A program made the translations under genes and the position numbers. The notes beneath the pieces were generated by a model. The model made no database searches and was not told the DNA's origin. It saw nothing but the letters and a program-made list of their open reading frames with translations. Shown piece by piece: positions 27,645 through 36,385 of a stretch of 64,000 bases of DNA (positions are counted from its first letter, which is position 1; each line of letters opens with the position of its first letter). The stretch is from assembly GCF_010669285.1 (NCBI RefSeq), contig NZ_CP048711.1, forward strand, positions 992,001 to 1,056,000. The letters are read 5' to 3'. This DNA comes from Kineobactrum salinum (GTDB lineage: Bacteria; Pseudomonadota; Gammaproteobacteria; Pseudomonadales; Halieaceae).

Positions 27645-28436
27645 TCAGTCCGCCGTGCCGGCCCGTCGCAGCAGGGCCTCGACATGACTGGCAGGGATCG
27701 CATAACTGATCCCGGAAGGCCGCTCCAGCAGGGCCTCGCGGGATTCCTTGACAAAAACACTGTTGACCACGCCGATCACCTGGCCCGAGTCCGGCAGGTA
27801 GACGGGGCTGCCGCTATTGCCCGGGTAGGCGATTGCATCGAGCTGGAACACGTCGTAGAGGTTGCGCAGGCGCCGCAACTGGGCCGCAGACAGCTGACGC
27901 GAGTTGTCCTGTGGCCGGGCCATGGGGGTAATCGAGGATACCATGCCCCGGTGGGTCACCGGATACAGACCCAGCACCGCACCGATCGGAAAGCCGGTAA
28001 AGGCTACCTGCTGGCCCTCCCTGACGGCGTCCGAGTCGCCCAGCGTCAGTGCCGGCAAAGGGCCGGATTCAATGCTCAGCAAGGCCAGGTCGTGGGGCGG
28101 GTCCAGCAACAGTACGGTGGCCACATGGGGCCTGGCATCGCCACCCCGCCCGGAAAACACCGCCAGCACCTGCTTGTTGTCACTGTCGAGGACCTCGGGC
28201 AAGACGTGACTGTTGGTCACGATGGTCCTGCCGTCGCCCACCACAAACCCCGTGCCCAGCAGGCTGTTGGGAGGTTTGCCCCCGATCGGCTGGCGCGGTG
28301 GATAGGCCGTGCCCACCCCTACCACCGAGGGCCGCACACGGTCTATGACATCCGGCAGGGAAGCCGCCTCCAGGACGCCTGAGAACAGCGTCAGCAACAG
28401 CGTGAAGGCATGACTCATCGGGGGAAAATAACGCAT
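27645..28436 (-). CDS. Secreted trypsin-like serine protease
   Basis: The 263-residue protein has a signal peptide (LLLTLFSGVLEAAS) and the full catalytic triad of trypsin-like proteases: His in VTNSHVLP, Asp in DPPHDLALL and Ser in YPGNSGSPVY. No PDZ domain is present, so it is smaller than DegP/HtrA. It should act in the periplasm. ATG 28436 has AGGAG 8 bases upstream; a longer frame to 28568 would run over the divergent ligase gene. Only 33 bp separate the two divergent starts, so both promoters overlap. A role in processing exported PEP-CTERM proteins or in stress response cannot be decided from the sequence. Confidence 0.87.
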   Translation of the reverse strand: MRYFPPMSHAFTLLLTLFSGVLEAASLPDVIDRVRPSVVGVGTAYPPRQPIGGKPPNSLLGTGFVVGDGRTIVTNSHVLPEVLDSDNKQVLAVFSGRGGDARPHVATVLLLDPPHDLALLSIESGPLPALTLGDSDAVREGQQVAFTGFPIGAVLGLYPVTHRGMVSSITPMARPQDNSRQLSAAQLRRLRNLYDVFQLDAIAYPGNSGSPVYLPDSGQVIGVVNSVFVKESREALLERPSGISYAIPASHVEALLRRAGTAD

Positions 28437-28469
28437 AATGCGCGCTCCTGGCGAAGGGGAAACTGCAGC

Positions 28470-30082
28470 ATGACTGACCTGCTTCACGAGTTTATCACTG
28501 TTCAAGCGCAAACCAGGGGCCCGGAGCCCGCCCTGCTCTACAGGGACACGACCCTGTCTTATGCGCAACTATGGGAGACGGTACAGCAAACCGCGAATGG
28601 TCTGCTCGGTGCCGGTATCGAAAGCGGACAACGGGTCGCGGTCTATCTGCCCAAGCAGATCGAGACGGTGGCCACCCTGTTCGGCACTGCCAGAGCCGGT
28701 GCCTGCTTCGTACCGGTCAACCCGCTGCTGAAGCCGCGCCAGGTCAACTATATACTGCAGCACTGCCAGGCGCGTCTGCTGGTGACCTCGTTGCAGCGCC
28801 TGCAGGCTCTGGCCGAGGTGCTGGCCGATTGTCCCGAGTTGCACACGATTGTCGTCACCGATGCTTTCACCGCCGGGACCGGGGTGGTAGCGCAGTTGCA
28901 GGCAGCCGGCCGGCGGCTGATCGCGTGGCCCGAGCTGCTGGCCGCGCCCGTCGCCAGGCCCCATACGCGCATCGACGCGGACCCGGTGGCCATCATGTAC
29001 ACGTCGGGCAGCACCGGCAATCCCAAGGGCGTGGTGCTGTCCCATCGCAACATGGTCGCGGGCGCCCGCAGCGTGGCCCAGTACCTGGAAAACACTCCCC
29101 AGGACCGCGTACTGGCGGTGCTGCCCCTGAGCTTCGACGCCGGGCTGTCGCAATTGACCACCGCTTTTTCGGTGGGCGCCTCGGCGGTGCTGATGGACTA
29201 CCTGCTGCCGCGGGATGTACTGCGGGCCGTGGTCCGTTACCGGGTGACCGGCCTCGCCGCCGTCCCCCACTGTGGAACCAGCTGGTGCAGCTGGACTGGC
29301 CGCCGGAGACAGCCGAATCGTTGCGCTACATCACCAATACTGGCGGGGCGATGCCGGTGGCCACCACCCGCGCGCTGCAACAGCGGCTGCCGCGAACAGC
29401 CGTCTATCTGATGTACGGCCTGACGGAGGCCTTCCGTTCCACCTATCTGCCTCCGGATCAGGTCAATACGCGGCCGGAATCCATCGGCAAGGCCATTCCC
29501 AATGCGGAGATTCTGGTCGTCAATGAAGCCGGCAAGCTGTGCGAGCCCGGCGAGGCCGGCGAACTGGTCCACCGCGGCGCACTGGTGGCCCTGGGCTACT
29601 GGAACGACCGGGAAAAGACTGCTGAGCGGTTTCGCCCCTGCCCCGGCCAGGACCCGCAACTGCCGGTGCCGGAACTGGCTGTCTGGTCGGGCGACCAGGT
29701 GGTCAGGGACGAGGAAGGCTACCTGTACTTTGTCGCCCGCAAGGATGACATGATCAAGACCTCCGGCTATCGTGTCAGTCCCACCGAAGTAGAGGAAATC
29801 GCCTACAGCTCAGGGTTGGTCGCCGGCGCGGCCGCGCTGGGATTGAGCCATGCCCAGCTGGGCCAGGCGATATTGCTGGTAGTCACGGCGGGCCAGGATC
29901 AGACCGACAGCGACCAGTTGCGGGACGAGCTGATGGGGCTGTACCGGCGAGAGCTGCCCAATTTCATGGTGCCTACAGAGATTGTGGTCAGGGACAGTCT
30001 GCCCCACAATCAAAATGGCAAGATCGATCGACGTGCACTGGCTGCCGATTACGCCAACAGGTTTGAGGACACAGAAACTTGA
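28470..30082 (+). CDS. Acyl-CoA ligase (AMP-forming), exosortase A system-associated, one frame break
   Basis: This adenylate-forming enzyme should activate a carboxylic acid as AMP ester and then as thioester. The AMP-binding signature MYTSGSTGNPKGVVLSH, the YGLTEAFRSTY motif and the C-terminal DMIKTSGYRVSPTEVEE and NGKIDRRAL (catalytic Lys) are present. The frame breaks at the C5 run 29264-29268; one added C gives LAAVPPLWNQLVQLDW. The repaired protein is 537 residues, as expected. ATG 28470 follows AAGGGGA. The stop TGA at 30080-30082 overlaps the TTG start of the decarboxylase gene, so translation is coupled. The pair is typical of exosortase A loci; its product is not known. Confidence 0.92.
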
Positions 30083-31350
30083 CACACGAGAATCAGAAAC
30101 CAGACACCGCGCCCCCGGTGCGCAAGCGCCCCCAGCACAGCCCACAGACCTACTTCAGTGTAGTGGGCAACTGTCTGCAGGTGCACGGCCAACCACTGAC
30201 CGCGCTGGCCGAACGGGCGGGCGACCGCGCCTTCTACGCCTACGACAGCGAGGTCATGACCCGGCGGGTACAGGAGCTGCGGGCCTTGCTGCCCGCGGAC
30301 ATAGAGCTCCACTACGCGATCAAGGCCAATCCGATGGCTGAGGTGGTGGCTCATATGGCCGGTCTCACCGATGGCCTGGATGTCGCTTCGGCGGCAGAGC
30401 TGACGACCGCATTGGCAACCGGAACCCCGCCAACGGAAATCAGTTTTGCCGGCCCCGGCAAGTCCGCCACCGACCTGCGGGACGCGGTCGATGCCGGTGT
30501 CATCATCATTCTGGAATCAAGCACTGAAATGCACAGGGTGGCGGCGCTGGCCGCCGGCACCGGCAGGCGGCCGACCGTCGCCATCCGGGTCAATCCGGAT
30601 TTCGAACTGAAGGCCTCAGGCATGAAGATGGGTGGCGGACCCAAGCCCTTTGGCATCGATGCCGAGCAGGTGCCGGCGGTAATGGCAGAGCTGGCTACGC
30701 TGCCGCTGGATTTCGTGGGCCTGCATATTTTCAGCGGCTCTCAAAACCTGCGGCCGGAAGCCCTGATCGAGGCCCATGACAAGACCGTGGAACTGGCGCT
30801 GCGGCTTGCCGCAGCTGCGCCTTACCCAATACGCTGGCTGAATATCGGCGGCGGCCTGGGGGTGCCCTACTTCCCCGGCGAACAGCCACTGGAACTGGCA
30901 CCGGTAATGGCGAACCTGCAGGGCCTGCTGGGGCAGATCAAAACCGGCCTGCCCCAGGCCCGGGTGGTGATGGAGCTGGGACGCTACCTGGTGGCCGAAG
31001 CGGGGCTCTATGTGTGCCGGGTAACAGACAAGAAGGAGTCCCGGGGCCAATTATTTTTGATCACCAACGGTGGACTGCACCATCACCTGGCAGCGTCGGG
31101 TAATTTTGGCCAGGTGGTGCGCAAGAACTACCCCGTGTGCATCGGCAACCGGGTAACGGGGGAGGTGCATGAGAATGTCACCATCGTGGGTCCGTTGTGT
31201 ACGCCACTGGACCTGCTGGCCGAGCGGATGGAGCTGCCAGCCGCGGAAATCGGTGATCTGGTCGTGCTGTTCCAATCGGGAGCCTACGGCTATACTGCGA
31301 GCCCTCATCACTTCCTCAGCCATCCGCCGCCACTGGAAATTTTTGCATAA
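30079..31350 (+). CDS. PLP-dependent decarboxylase, exosortase A system-associated
   Basis: The 423-residue protein is of the ornithine/diaminopimelate decarboxylase (group IV) fold. The PLP lysine is K82 in LHYAIKANPM, and the phosphate-binding glycine loop is LNIGGGLGVPY; the C-terminal barrel ends in SGAYGYTASPHHFLSH. It may decarboxylate an amino acid to an amine used for acylation by the neighbouring ligase and acyltransferase, an inference from context. The start is a TTG at 30079 inside the stop of the ligase gene, with AGGA 9 bases upstream; no ATG exists nearby in frame. Confidence 0.92.
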   Translation: MTHENQKPDTAPPVRKRPQHSPQTYFSVVGNCLQVHGQPLTALAERAGDRAFYAYDSEVMTRRVQELRALLPADIELHYAIKANPMAEVVAHMAGLTDGLDVASAAELTTALATGTPPTEISFAGPGKSATDLRDAVDAGVIIILESSTEMHRVAALAAGTGRRPTVAIRVNPDFELKASGMKMGGGPKPFGIDAEQVPAVMAELATLPLDFVGLHIFSGSQNLRPEALIEAHDKTVELALRLAAAAPYPIRWLNIGGGLGVPYFPGEQPLELAPVMANLQGLLGQIKTGLPQARVVMELGRYLVAEAGLYVCRVTDKKESRGQLFLITNGGLHHHLAASGNFGQVVRKNYPVCIGNRVTGEVHENVTIVGPLCTPLDLLAERMELPAAEIGDLVVLFQSGAYGYTASPHHFLSHPPPLEIFA

Positions 31351-31370
31351 ACCGGAATTTCCTTGACTTC

Positions 31371-31386
31371 TGTCACAAATATTTAC
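31371..31386 (+). promoter_or_regulatory. Possible divergent copy of the PEP-CTERM box
   Basis: In the 171-bp gap before the sugar transferase gene, TGTC-N8-TTAC occurs in the same spacing and orientation as in the three better boxes, but the inner T-tract is replaced by ACAAATAT. No GG-N10-GC promoter follows at the expected distance, so this may be chance. Nothing else is clear in the gap. Confidence 0.25.
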
Positions 31387-31521
31387 ACCCAACAGGAAAT
31401 GAAATATTTCGCTGCTATGCTTCGTTACTACTGAAGACCACGGCCCCCTGAATATATTTGACGCCTGAATCGTCAACAGGAGCGGCGGAAACGCCACAAC
31501 GGAGCAGGGAGTAAACGAATA

Positions 31522-32946
31522 ATGCTGGCGGGAAGCCTTTTGGGAACAAAACGAATATTCAATCACCATGTTCATGTGGCCTACTTCTGGCTGGCCCTGG
31601 TGGATGCGATACTGTTCGTAGCCGCCTGCTATCTGGCCACTTACATCTATTTCATGCCCGAGCCCGGCGCCCTGGAGGAATACCTCCGGTCGCTGCCTCC
31701 GCGGGCGGCTGTGTTTGCCGGCATGACGACCCTGGCGATGTTTGCCATGGGATTGTACCAACCGCGGCTGCGGGAGAGCACCAATGGCGTCCTGCTGCGG
31801 GTCGGTGGCGCCTTCCTGATGATGATGCTGGGGATGGCGGCACTGGGCTACTTCCTGCCCAGCCTCAACCTGTGGCGCGGTGTGCTGGTCTTCGCGGGCA
31901 CGATTTCCTTCGCCTCCTGCCTGCTTACCCGTCTCGCCTTCACCAATACCGTCGAACTGGAGCAGTTCAAGCGCCGTGTACTGGTACTGGGCTCGGGCGA
32001 GGTGGCCAACAATATTGCCAGCAAGATGCGCCGCAACTGTGACCGTCGCGGATTCCGGGTCCACGGCTATGTGCGGATGCCTGACGACGATACGGTGGTC
32101 AGCAACGGCAATGTGATCACCCTGCAGGAGCCCCTCTCCGACTATGTCCGCAATCATGACATCGAACAAGTGGTGGTCGCATTGGACGAGCATCGCAACC
32201 AGATGCCTACCGAGGAACTGATGCGGTGCAGGATGATAGGTGTGCCGGTGGTCAGTATTCTCGATTTCTTTGAGAAGGAAGCCAGCAAGGTGCTGGTGGA
32301 AGCTGCCAAACCGGAGTGGTTTATTTTTGCCGACGGTTTCCAGAATCAGAATGCCCGCGGCATCAGCAAACGCGCCTTCGATATCTTTGCCAGCTTCGTG
32401 CTGCTGATGGCGACCTGGCCGGTGATGCTGCTGACAGTGCTGGCCATCAAGTTGGAAGATGGCTTTGGCGCTCCTGTCATCTTCCGCCAGAAACGGGTGG
32501 GCCTGGACGGGCGCATCTTCCAGGTGATGAAGTTCCGCAGCATGACAGTCGATGCCGAAGGTGACGGCAAGGCGCGTTGGGCCACCCCCAATGATGCCCG
32601 CGTTACCCGGGTGGGCAAATTCATTCGCAAGACACGGATAGACGAGTTGCCCCAGATCATCAACGTTCTGCTGGGCGATATGGCCTTTGTCGGGCCCCGC
32701 CCGGAGCGGCCCGAATTTATCCGGGAACTGTCCGCGCTGATCCCTCATTTTGAAAAGCGGCATTGCGTCAAGCCCGGCATTACCGGCTGGGCGCAACTGA
32801 ACTACCCCTATGGTGCCTCCCACAATGATGCCAGGCACAAGTTGGAATATGATCTGTACTACGTGAAGAACCAGAGCCTGTTTCTGGACTTCATGGTGTT
32901 GCTCAGCACTGTCGAAGTCATCCTGTTCGGCAAGGGCGCCCGCTGA
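31522..32946 (+). CDS. XrtA/PEP-CTERM system undecaprenyl-phosphate sugar transferase
   Basis: This is the priming glycosyltransferase that moves the first sugar phosphate to undecaprenyl phosphate at the inner membrane and starts the polysaccharide repeat unit. The 474-residue protein has four or five N-terminal membrane helices, a CoA-binding-like domain (RRVLVLGSGEVANNIASKM), another helix at about 290-315 and the C-terminal bacterial sugar transferase domain (FQVMKFRSM, RKTRIDELPQIINVL, FVGPRPERPEF, GITGWAQLNYPYG). The TIGR-type family linked to XrtA fits best. ATG 31522 follows GGAGCAGGGAG at some distance. It is the last plus-strand gene of the exosortase-linked set. Confidence 0.94.
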   Translation: MLAGSLLGTKRIFNHHVHVAYFWLALVDAILFVAACYLATYIYFMPEPGALEEYLRSLPPRAAVFAGMTTLAMFAMGLYQPRLRESTNGVLLRVGGAFLMMMLGMAALGYFLPSLNLWRGVLVFAGTISFASCLLTRLAFTNTVELEQFKRRVLVLGSGEVANNIASKMRRNCDRRGFRVHGYVRMPDDDTVVSNGNVITLQEPLSDYVRNHDIEQVVVALDEHRNQMPTEELMRCRMIGVPVVSILDFFEKEASKVLVEAAKPEWFIFADGFQNQNARGISKRAFDIFASFVLLMATWPVMLLTVLAIKLEDGFGAPVIFRQKRVGLDGRIFQVMKFRSMTVDAEGDGKARWATPNDARVTRVGKFIRKTRIDELPQIINVLLGDMAFVGPRPERPEFIRELSALIPHFEKRHCVKPGITGWAQLNYPYGASHNDARHKLEYDLYYVKNQSLFLDFMVLLSTVEVILFGKGAR

Positions 32947-32956
32947 CCGCGGGCGC
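32936..32956 (+). terminator. Stem-loop around the sugar transferase stop codon
   Basis: GCGCCCGC-TGACC-GCGGGCGC forms an 8-bp GC stem with the stop codon in the loop. No T-run follows, so termination is only possible, not shown. Just behind it (32985-33028) the 17 bases CCCTGTTCGCTGTCAGT occur twice, the second copy running into the T-tract box. Confidence 0.3.
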
Positions 32957-33021
32957 TCTCCCCGCCCTCACAAAGTTACCATCCCTGTTCGCTGTCAGTG
33001 TTATCCCCCACCCCTGTTCGC

Positions 33022-33037
33022 TGTCAGTTTTTTTTAC
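33022..33037 (+). promoter_or_regulatory. PEP-CTERM-type upstream box (copy C)
   Basis: The plus strand reads TGTCAGTTTTTTTTAC, which matches the coding-strand view of copies A and B (TGTCGATTTTTTTTAC) except for two exchanged bases. Orientation to the downstream gene and distance to the sigma-54 type promoter (75 bases) agree with the other copies. Confidence 0.6.
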
Positions 33038-33112
33038 GCCGCGACAAAATGACTGCTTGAGCCAGCGTTAACAGTTCTGTAACCTCTTGCTTTGACACAG
33101 GAAAATACAGCT

Positions 33113-33126
33113 GGCCTGTATCTTGC
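33113..33126 (+). promoter_or_regulatory. Sigma-54 type promoter of the small membrane protein gene
   Basis: TGGCCTGTATCTTGC has GG at 33113-33114 and GC at 33125-33126 with ten bases between, close to the sigma-54 consensus TGGCACG-N4-TTGC. Transcription would start near 33138, so translation must begin at ATG 33171 and not at the upstream ATG 33123. Confidence 0.65.
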
Positions 33127-33170
33127 TCTTCTTTGGTCAATACAACGAAAATTTGTGGAAGGACGCAGGG

Positions 33171-33449
33171 ATGATGGGAACGGTGCTGACTGGCATTGCC
33201 GTTTTGGGATTGGGGGCGCTGCTGATCAGCGTGTACGTATTCGCGGCTGCGGCCCGTAATTTTGTATCAGATGACGAAAATGGAGAAGGGGAGTTGCAGC
33301 CGGAACCCGGCACCCTGGCATCCATCAACGCACGCAGCGGAGACGACCGCCGCAAAGCCACCCCTATCCTTGTATTTCCCGCTACGATCAACGGCGTGTT
33401 GATTCCTGAAGAACGGCGCCGACTACCTGACCGGCGCTATCGCCGCTGA
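33171..33449 (+). CDS. 92-residue membrane protein with basic tail, probable PrsR target
   Basis: I do not recognise this family. A ribosome site (GGAAGGA) and the sigma-54 type promoter decide the start at 33171. The product has one membrane helix at the N-terminus (VLTGIAVLGLGALLISVYVFAAA written in part), an acidic stretch (DDENGEGELQPEPG), and a strongly basic end (PEERRRLPDRRYRR). It stands alone between the sugar transferase gene and the repeat region. Promoter and box place it with the PEP-CTERM gene in one regulon, so a job in assembly or control of the exopolysaccharide/PEP-CTERM system is a fair guess, but nothing in the sequence shows what it does. Confidence 0.65.
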   Translation: MMGTVLTGIAVLGLGALLISVYVFAAAARNFVSDDENGEGELQPEPGTLASINARSGDDRRKATPILVFPATINGVLIPEERRRLPDRRYRR

Positions 33450-33499
33450 CCCACCCCGATACACGCCCCGCATGGCAAACTGGCTGAAGTGCAAGGCGT

Positions 33500-33553
33500 A
33501 ACGACTGCATGGCATAATGACTGCGTGGCATAACGACTGCATGGCCTAACTGC
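33500..33553. repeat. 16-bp direct repeat, about 3.4 copies
   Basis: The unit AACGACTGCATGGCAT is repeated three times with one or two changes, then breaks off. It lies in the 839-bp gap 33450-34288 that holds no convincing gene. Confidence 0.7.
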
Positions 33554-33667
33554 TTTCCCAAAGCGACCCTTGCCTTCTGCAGGGCTGGTTTAGAATTATC
33601 CTTATGCTGGAGCGGCTTGTAGGACTCTCTTTGCAGGGGTGAGCGATCTTCGCAGAGGGTGAGCGAT

Positions 33668-33692
33668 GGTGCGCTTCCTCCGTCAGCGCACC
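33668..33692. repeat. Single hairpin repeat, reverse orientation, variant stem
   Basis: GGTGCGCT-N9-AGCGCACC forms the same type of hairpin as the array that follows but lies in the opposite orientation (its complement starts ATAGGGTGCGCTGACGGAGG). Compared with the array, the eighth base pair of the stem is changed on both sides. Confidence 0.65.
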
Positions 33693-33718
33693 CTATATTC
33701 GCTCCACCAGATATCCCG

Positions 33719-33990
33719 CATAGGGTGCGTTGAGGCACGAAACGCACCGCATATACCGACACAGCACCGCCAGCTCCCATAGGGTGCGTTGAGGCACGAA
33801 ACGCACCGCATATACCGACACAGCACCGCCAGCCCGCATAGGGTGCGTTGAGGCATGAAACGCACCGCAATACCGACAAAGCACCGCCAGCCCCATAGGG
33901 TGCGTTGAGGCACGAAACGCACCGCAATACCGACACAGCACCGCCAGCCCGCATAGGGTGCGTTGAGGAACGAAACGCACCGCATATACC
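33719..33990. repeat. Tandem array of five hairpin repeats
   Basis: Five units of 57-59 bp follow one another. Each holds the hairpin GGTGCGTT-N9-AACGCACC (stems start at 33724, 33783, 33842, 33899 and 33957) and a conserved 32-34 bp linker (ATACCGACACAGCACCGCCAG in essence). Because the unit length is not a multiple of three, the long open frames across the array are not genes. The linkers are alike, so it is not a CRISPR array. The same hairpin family recurs at 53.2 kb. Confidence 0.85.
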
Positions 33991-34157
33991 GGCGAAGCGC
34001 CCAGGGATGGGCAAAAATGCGGTGCCAGACGCCGCAAGTGGTGGCGATGAAGCCTCGGAGTACCCGCGGTGCGACGCGACACAGTATTCGTCAGGGCACC
34101 CCTCAAACAACGCGAAGGACCCCAGCCCGCCGCTGCTCCATACAACGTCTCGACCAG

Positions 34158-34180
34158 GCCATGGCGCTACGCGCCATGGC
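34158..34180. repeat. 9-bp stem-loop near the PEP-CTERM terminator
   Basis: GCCATGGCG-CTACG-CGCCATGGC is a perfect hairpin 11 bp beyond the T-run of the terminator of the PEP-CTERM gene. It may strengthen termination or mark processing. Confidence 0.4.
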
Positions 34181-34190
34181 TGACGCACAC

Positions 34191-34220
34191 AAAAAAGGCG
34201 GGAAGCTTTCGCTTCCCGCC
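34191..34220 (-). terminator. Intrinsic terminator of the PEP-CTERM gene
   Basis: On the minus strand GGCGGGAAGC-GAAA-GCTTCCCGCC is followed by TTTTTT, a textbook intrinsic terminator, 69 bp after the stop codon of the PEP-CTERM gene. Confidence 0.88.
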
Positions 34221-34288
34221 CTGTACCATTACCTTGGGTTGCTTTTCTTACCGCTGCTGATTTCCTCGCGGTAATCTACTGCCGGGAA

Positions 34289-35086
34289 TCAGGCAGCCAG
34301 CTTGCGGCGGCGAGAGTAGCCCAGCCCCAGCAGACCGAGACCCATCAGAGCCAGAGCTCCCGGAGCAGGTACAGGCTGTTGCGTAATCAGGATCCCGAAG
34401 GGAACACTGGTGGCCTCATCTTCAGGCGTGGTGAAACCGAAGCAGCCATTGGCAGCACCAGCAGCGGCGCAAGTGGCATTAGGCAGCGGTACCAGCGCAC
34501 CACCCAGGGTAACAACGCTGATGAAATAGGTTTCACCCTGGAAGTCAAATGAGTTGTTCAGCGACTCAAATGAGATCACAAAGATGTCATCACAGACTGA
34601 GTCGCTAGCAAACTCACAGGGGCCTTCATTCAATGTTTCGGTAAACTGGACATTGAAAGTGATCGAATCGTTGAAGGCCTGACCTTCGTCCGGATCAGCC
34701 GCAACCAGGTTCAATGTGGTGGTCAACATCGCGTCGGTCAACGTGGCAAAGCTTGAGCTGATCGAGTTGTTGTTGTGGGTCACGACAGTGGTCGGGGCCA
34801 CCGGACCATTGGTGAAGACACTGCCAGTGGACAGTGTGTTGTCAACCAGCAGCGCACTGCGGTTGCCGCCGGGAACCGCGATGCTGCCGCCAGTGGCGCC
34901 CCAGCTGATTTCCGTATCATTCTGGATTGGGTCGCCATTGCCGGGACTGAAGACTGCACTATCCCACGTGGTAACTACTTCATAGTCCCACTCGATGATG
35001 GCAGCCGAAGCCCCCGTTGACAGCAGGCTCGCTCCAGCCAGAGCAAAGGCGCCTACCAGCCCTTTTGCAAAATTAGATGTTTTCAT
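34289..35086 (-). CDS. PEP-CTERM sorting-domain protein (THxN type)
   Basis: This is a substrate of the exosortase. The 265-residue protein has a signal peptide (GAFALAGASLLSTGASA), a soluble Asn/Thr/Ser-rich body with a THNN motif (VVTHNNNSISSSFATL) as in the THxN family of PEP-CTERM proteins, and a C-terminal sorting signal: VPAPGALALMGLGLLGLG followed by SRRRK. The Pro-Ala-Pro variant in place of Pro-Glu-Pro is frequent in this group. The exosortase should cut there and pass the protein to the cell surface or the exopolysaccharide. It is monocistronic, with AGGAG 8 bases before the ATG, a strong sigma-54 promoter, the T-tract box and its own terminator. Confidence 0.93.
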   Translation of the reverse strand: MKTSNFAKGLVGAFALAGASLLSTGASAAIIEWDYEVVTTWDSAVFSPGNGDPIQNDTEISWGATGGSIAVPGGNRSALLVDNTLSTGSVFTNGPVAPTTVVTHNNNSISSSFATLTDAMLTTTLNLVAADPDEGQAFNDSITFNVQFTETLNEGPCEFASDSVCDDIFVISFESLNNSFDFQGETYFISVVTLGGALVPLPNATCAAAGAANGCFGFTTPEDEATSVPFGILITQQPVPAPGALALMGLGLLGLGYSRRRKLAA

Positions 35087-35139
35087 GTCGATCTCCTGAT
35101 TTAAATTCCGGACCCCAAGGTCTGGTCACAAAATATAAA

Positions 35140-35153
35140 GCAGTTATCGTGCC
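35140..35153 (-). promoter_or_regulatory. Sigma-54 promoter of the PEP-CTERM gene
   Basis: The minus strand reads TTGGCACGATAACTGCTTT: GG at 35153-35152, ten bases, GC at 35141-35140. It matches the sigma-54 consensus TGGCACG-N4-TTGC almost fully. The start codon lies about 54 bases downstream of the -12 element. Confidence 0.88.
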
Positions 35154-35215
35154 AACAAAATATTTTCTTTATTATCAATAACTTGTAGTTTGTACGAATC
35201 TGACAGAAGGCGGAG

Positions 35216-35234
35216 TTGTAAAAAAAATCGACAC
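35216..35234 (-). promoter_or_regulatory. PEP-CTERM-type upstream box (copy B)
   Basis: TTGTAAAAAAAATCGACAC on the plus strand is identical over 19 bases to copy A at 6494-6512. It stands 63 bases upstream of the -24 GG, where an NtrC-type activator such as PrsR would bind. Confidence 0.75.
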
Positions 35235-35290
35235 TGTTCAACCCTTTTCCCCGTAGTGGGAGGAGTCGTACGAGGCCCGCTATTGCGGGA

Positions 35291-36097
35291 TCAGGACACC
35301 ATCCGCCGGGCCTGTTGCGGCGCATCCATGGCCTCGGCCAGTACAACCCGGTTCCTGCCGCTCTCCTTGGCCTGGTACAGGGCGTTGTCCGCCGCCAGAA
35401 ACAGCCCTTCCGCGCTCTGTTCATCGCTGTAGGCAGCGGCCCCGACGCTACAGGTAATGCTCAATTCAGGGCCGACGGCGGACAGATCCAGCGACTCGAT
35501 GCTGCGGCGAAGACGTTCGGCAATGGCCACTCCGGCAGGCGACGGGGTCATCGGCAACTGGACGCCGAATTCCTCTCCGCCCAGCCGGCCGACGATGTCC
35601 GACTTGCGCAGTTGCGCCTGCAGCGCCGTGGAGGTTTGTACCAGCACCTGATCCCCGGCTACATGGCCATAGGTATCGTTCACTGACTTGAAATAGTCCA
35701 CATCCAGCACCAGCAGGCACAATGGTTGCCGGTAGCGGCCGGCCATCGCGATATTCGTCTCCAGCACCTCAAAAAAATGGCGGCGATTGGGAATGTCAGT
35801 AAGGTGGTCGGTGCGCGATTCCGCCCGCAACAGGGCGCTCAGGCAGCGCTGCTGCCGGTAGAGCACCAGCATGATCAGCAACAACAGCGCCATCAACGCC
35901 AACAGCAATGTCAGGGAGGTTTCGGTAACCGTGGTGCCCAGCAGCTCCAGCGCCCGGGCGGGCATCGGCAGCAGTGCAATCAGCGCAACCAGCGCCCCGG
36001 GCGATCGCAGGCGGTGGGCCTCAGCGCCGCCCGAAGCGCTGGCGGGTGGCTTTGCGGGGCAGGCCAGCGCCGCTCCCGTCGCTGTCACCATCGACAC
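35291..36097 (-). CDS. Diguanylate cyclase (GGDEF) with N-terminal membrane helices
   Basis: The protein makes cyclic di-GMP. The GGDEF domain fills residues about 90-255, with the active motif intact as GGEEF and a product-binding I-site RKSD exactly five residues before it, so feedback inhibition is expected. The N-terminus has two hydrophobic helices (ALVALIALLPMPARALELL; LTLLLALMALLLLIMLVLY) and no sensor domain. The frame opens with GTG 36097; ATG 36091 is an equal choice since neither has a strong ribosome site. It may connect c-di-GMP to exopolysaccharide production nearby, but it stands alone between the PEP-CTERM gene and the divergent aspartoacylase-like gene. Confidence 0.9.
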   Translation of the reverse strand: MSMVTATGAALACPAKPPASASGGAEAHRLRSPGALVALIALLPMPARALELLGTTVTETSLTLLLALMALLLLIMLVLYRQQRCLSALLRAESRTDHLTDIPNRRHFFEVLETNIAMAGRYRQPLCLLVLDVDYFKSVNDTYGHVAGDQVLVQTSTALQAQLRKSDIVGRLGGEEFGVQLPMTPSPAGVAIAERLRRSIESLDLSAVGPELSITCSVGAAAYSDEQSAEGLFLAADNALYQAKESGRNRVVLAEAMDAPQQARRMVS

Positions 36098-36385
36098 TCA
36101 GCCCGCATCTTGCAGGGCGGGGTTGCACAGCGGCCGCCCCGGCACAAGACCCCCGCCTGCCATCCCGGCTACATTGCCAGCTACCTGGAATTCCTCGGCT
36201 TCGTTCAGCATTGCTTTGCATTCCCCCCGGGCGGTATTCACGGGCCTGATACAGCTCCCCCAACCTGCTAATTTTGCATTGCCCCGCAGGAAATACAAGC
36301 GGAATGTCAAATGGTGAAATAACCGCTGTGCCGAATCTGTTAAACTGTGCCCTCTCACATTATCCGGGGTTATCAATTGCCTTTC

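Noticed and set aside
31351-31521. Sigma-54 promoter for the sugar transferase gene
   Set aside because: A weak box-like sequence is present, but no GG-N10-GC element lies at the expected distance.
33719-33990. CRISPR array
   Set aside because: Palindromic units with about 33-bp spacing look similar at first, but the spacers are nearly identical and no cas gene is near.
33388-34188. Long minus-strand open frame of about 266 codons across the repeat array
   Set aside because: It is an effect of the tandem hairpin units. Unit lengths of 57-59 bp are not multiples of three, all frames show the same repeated peptide, and there is no start signal.
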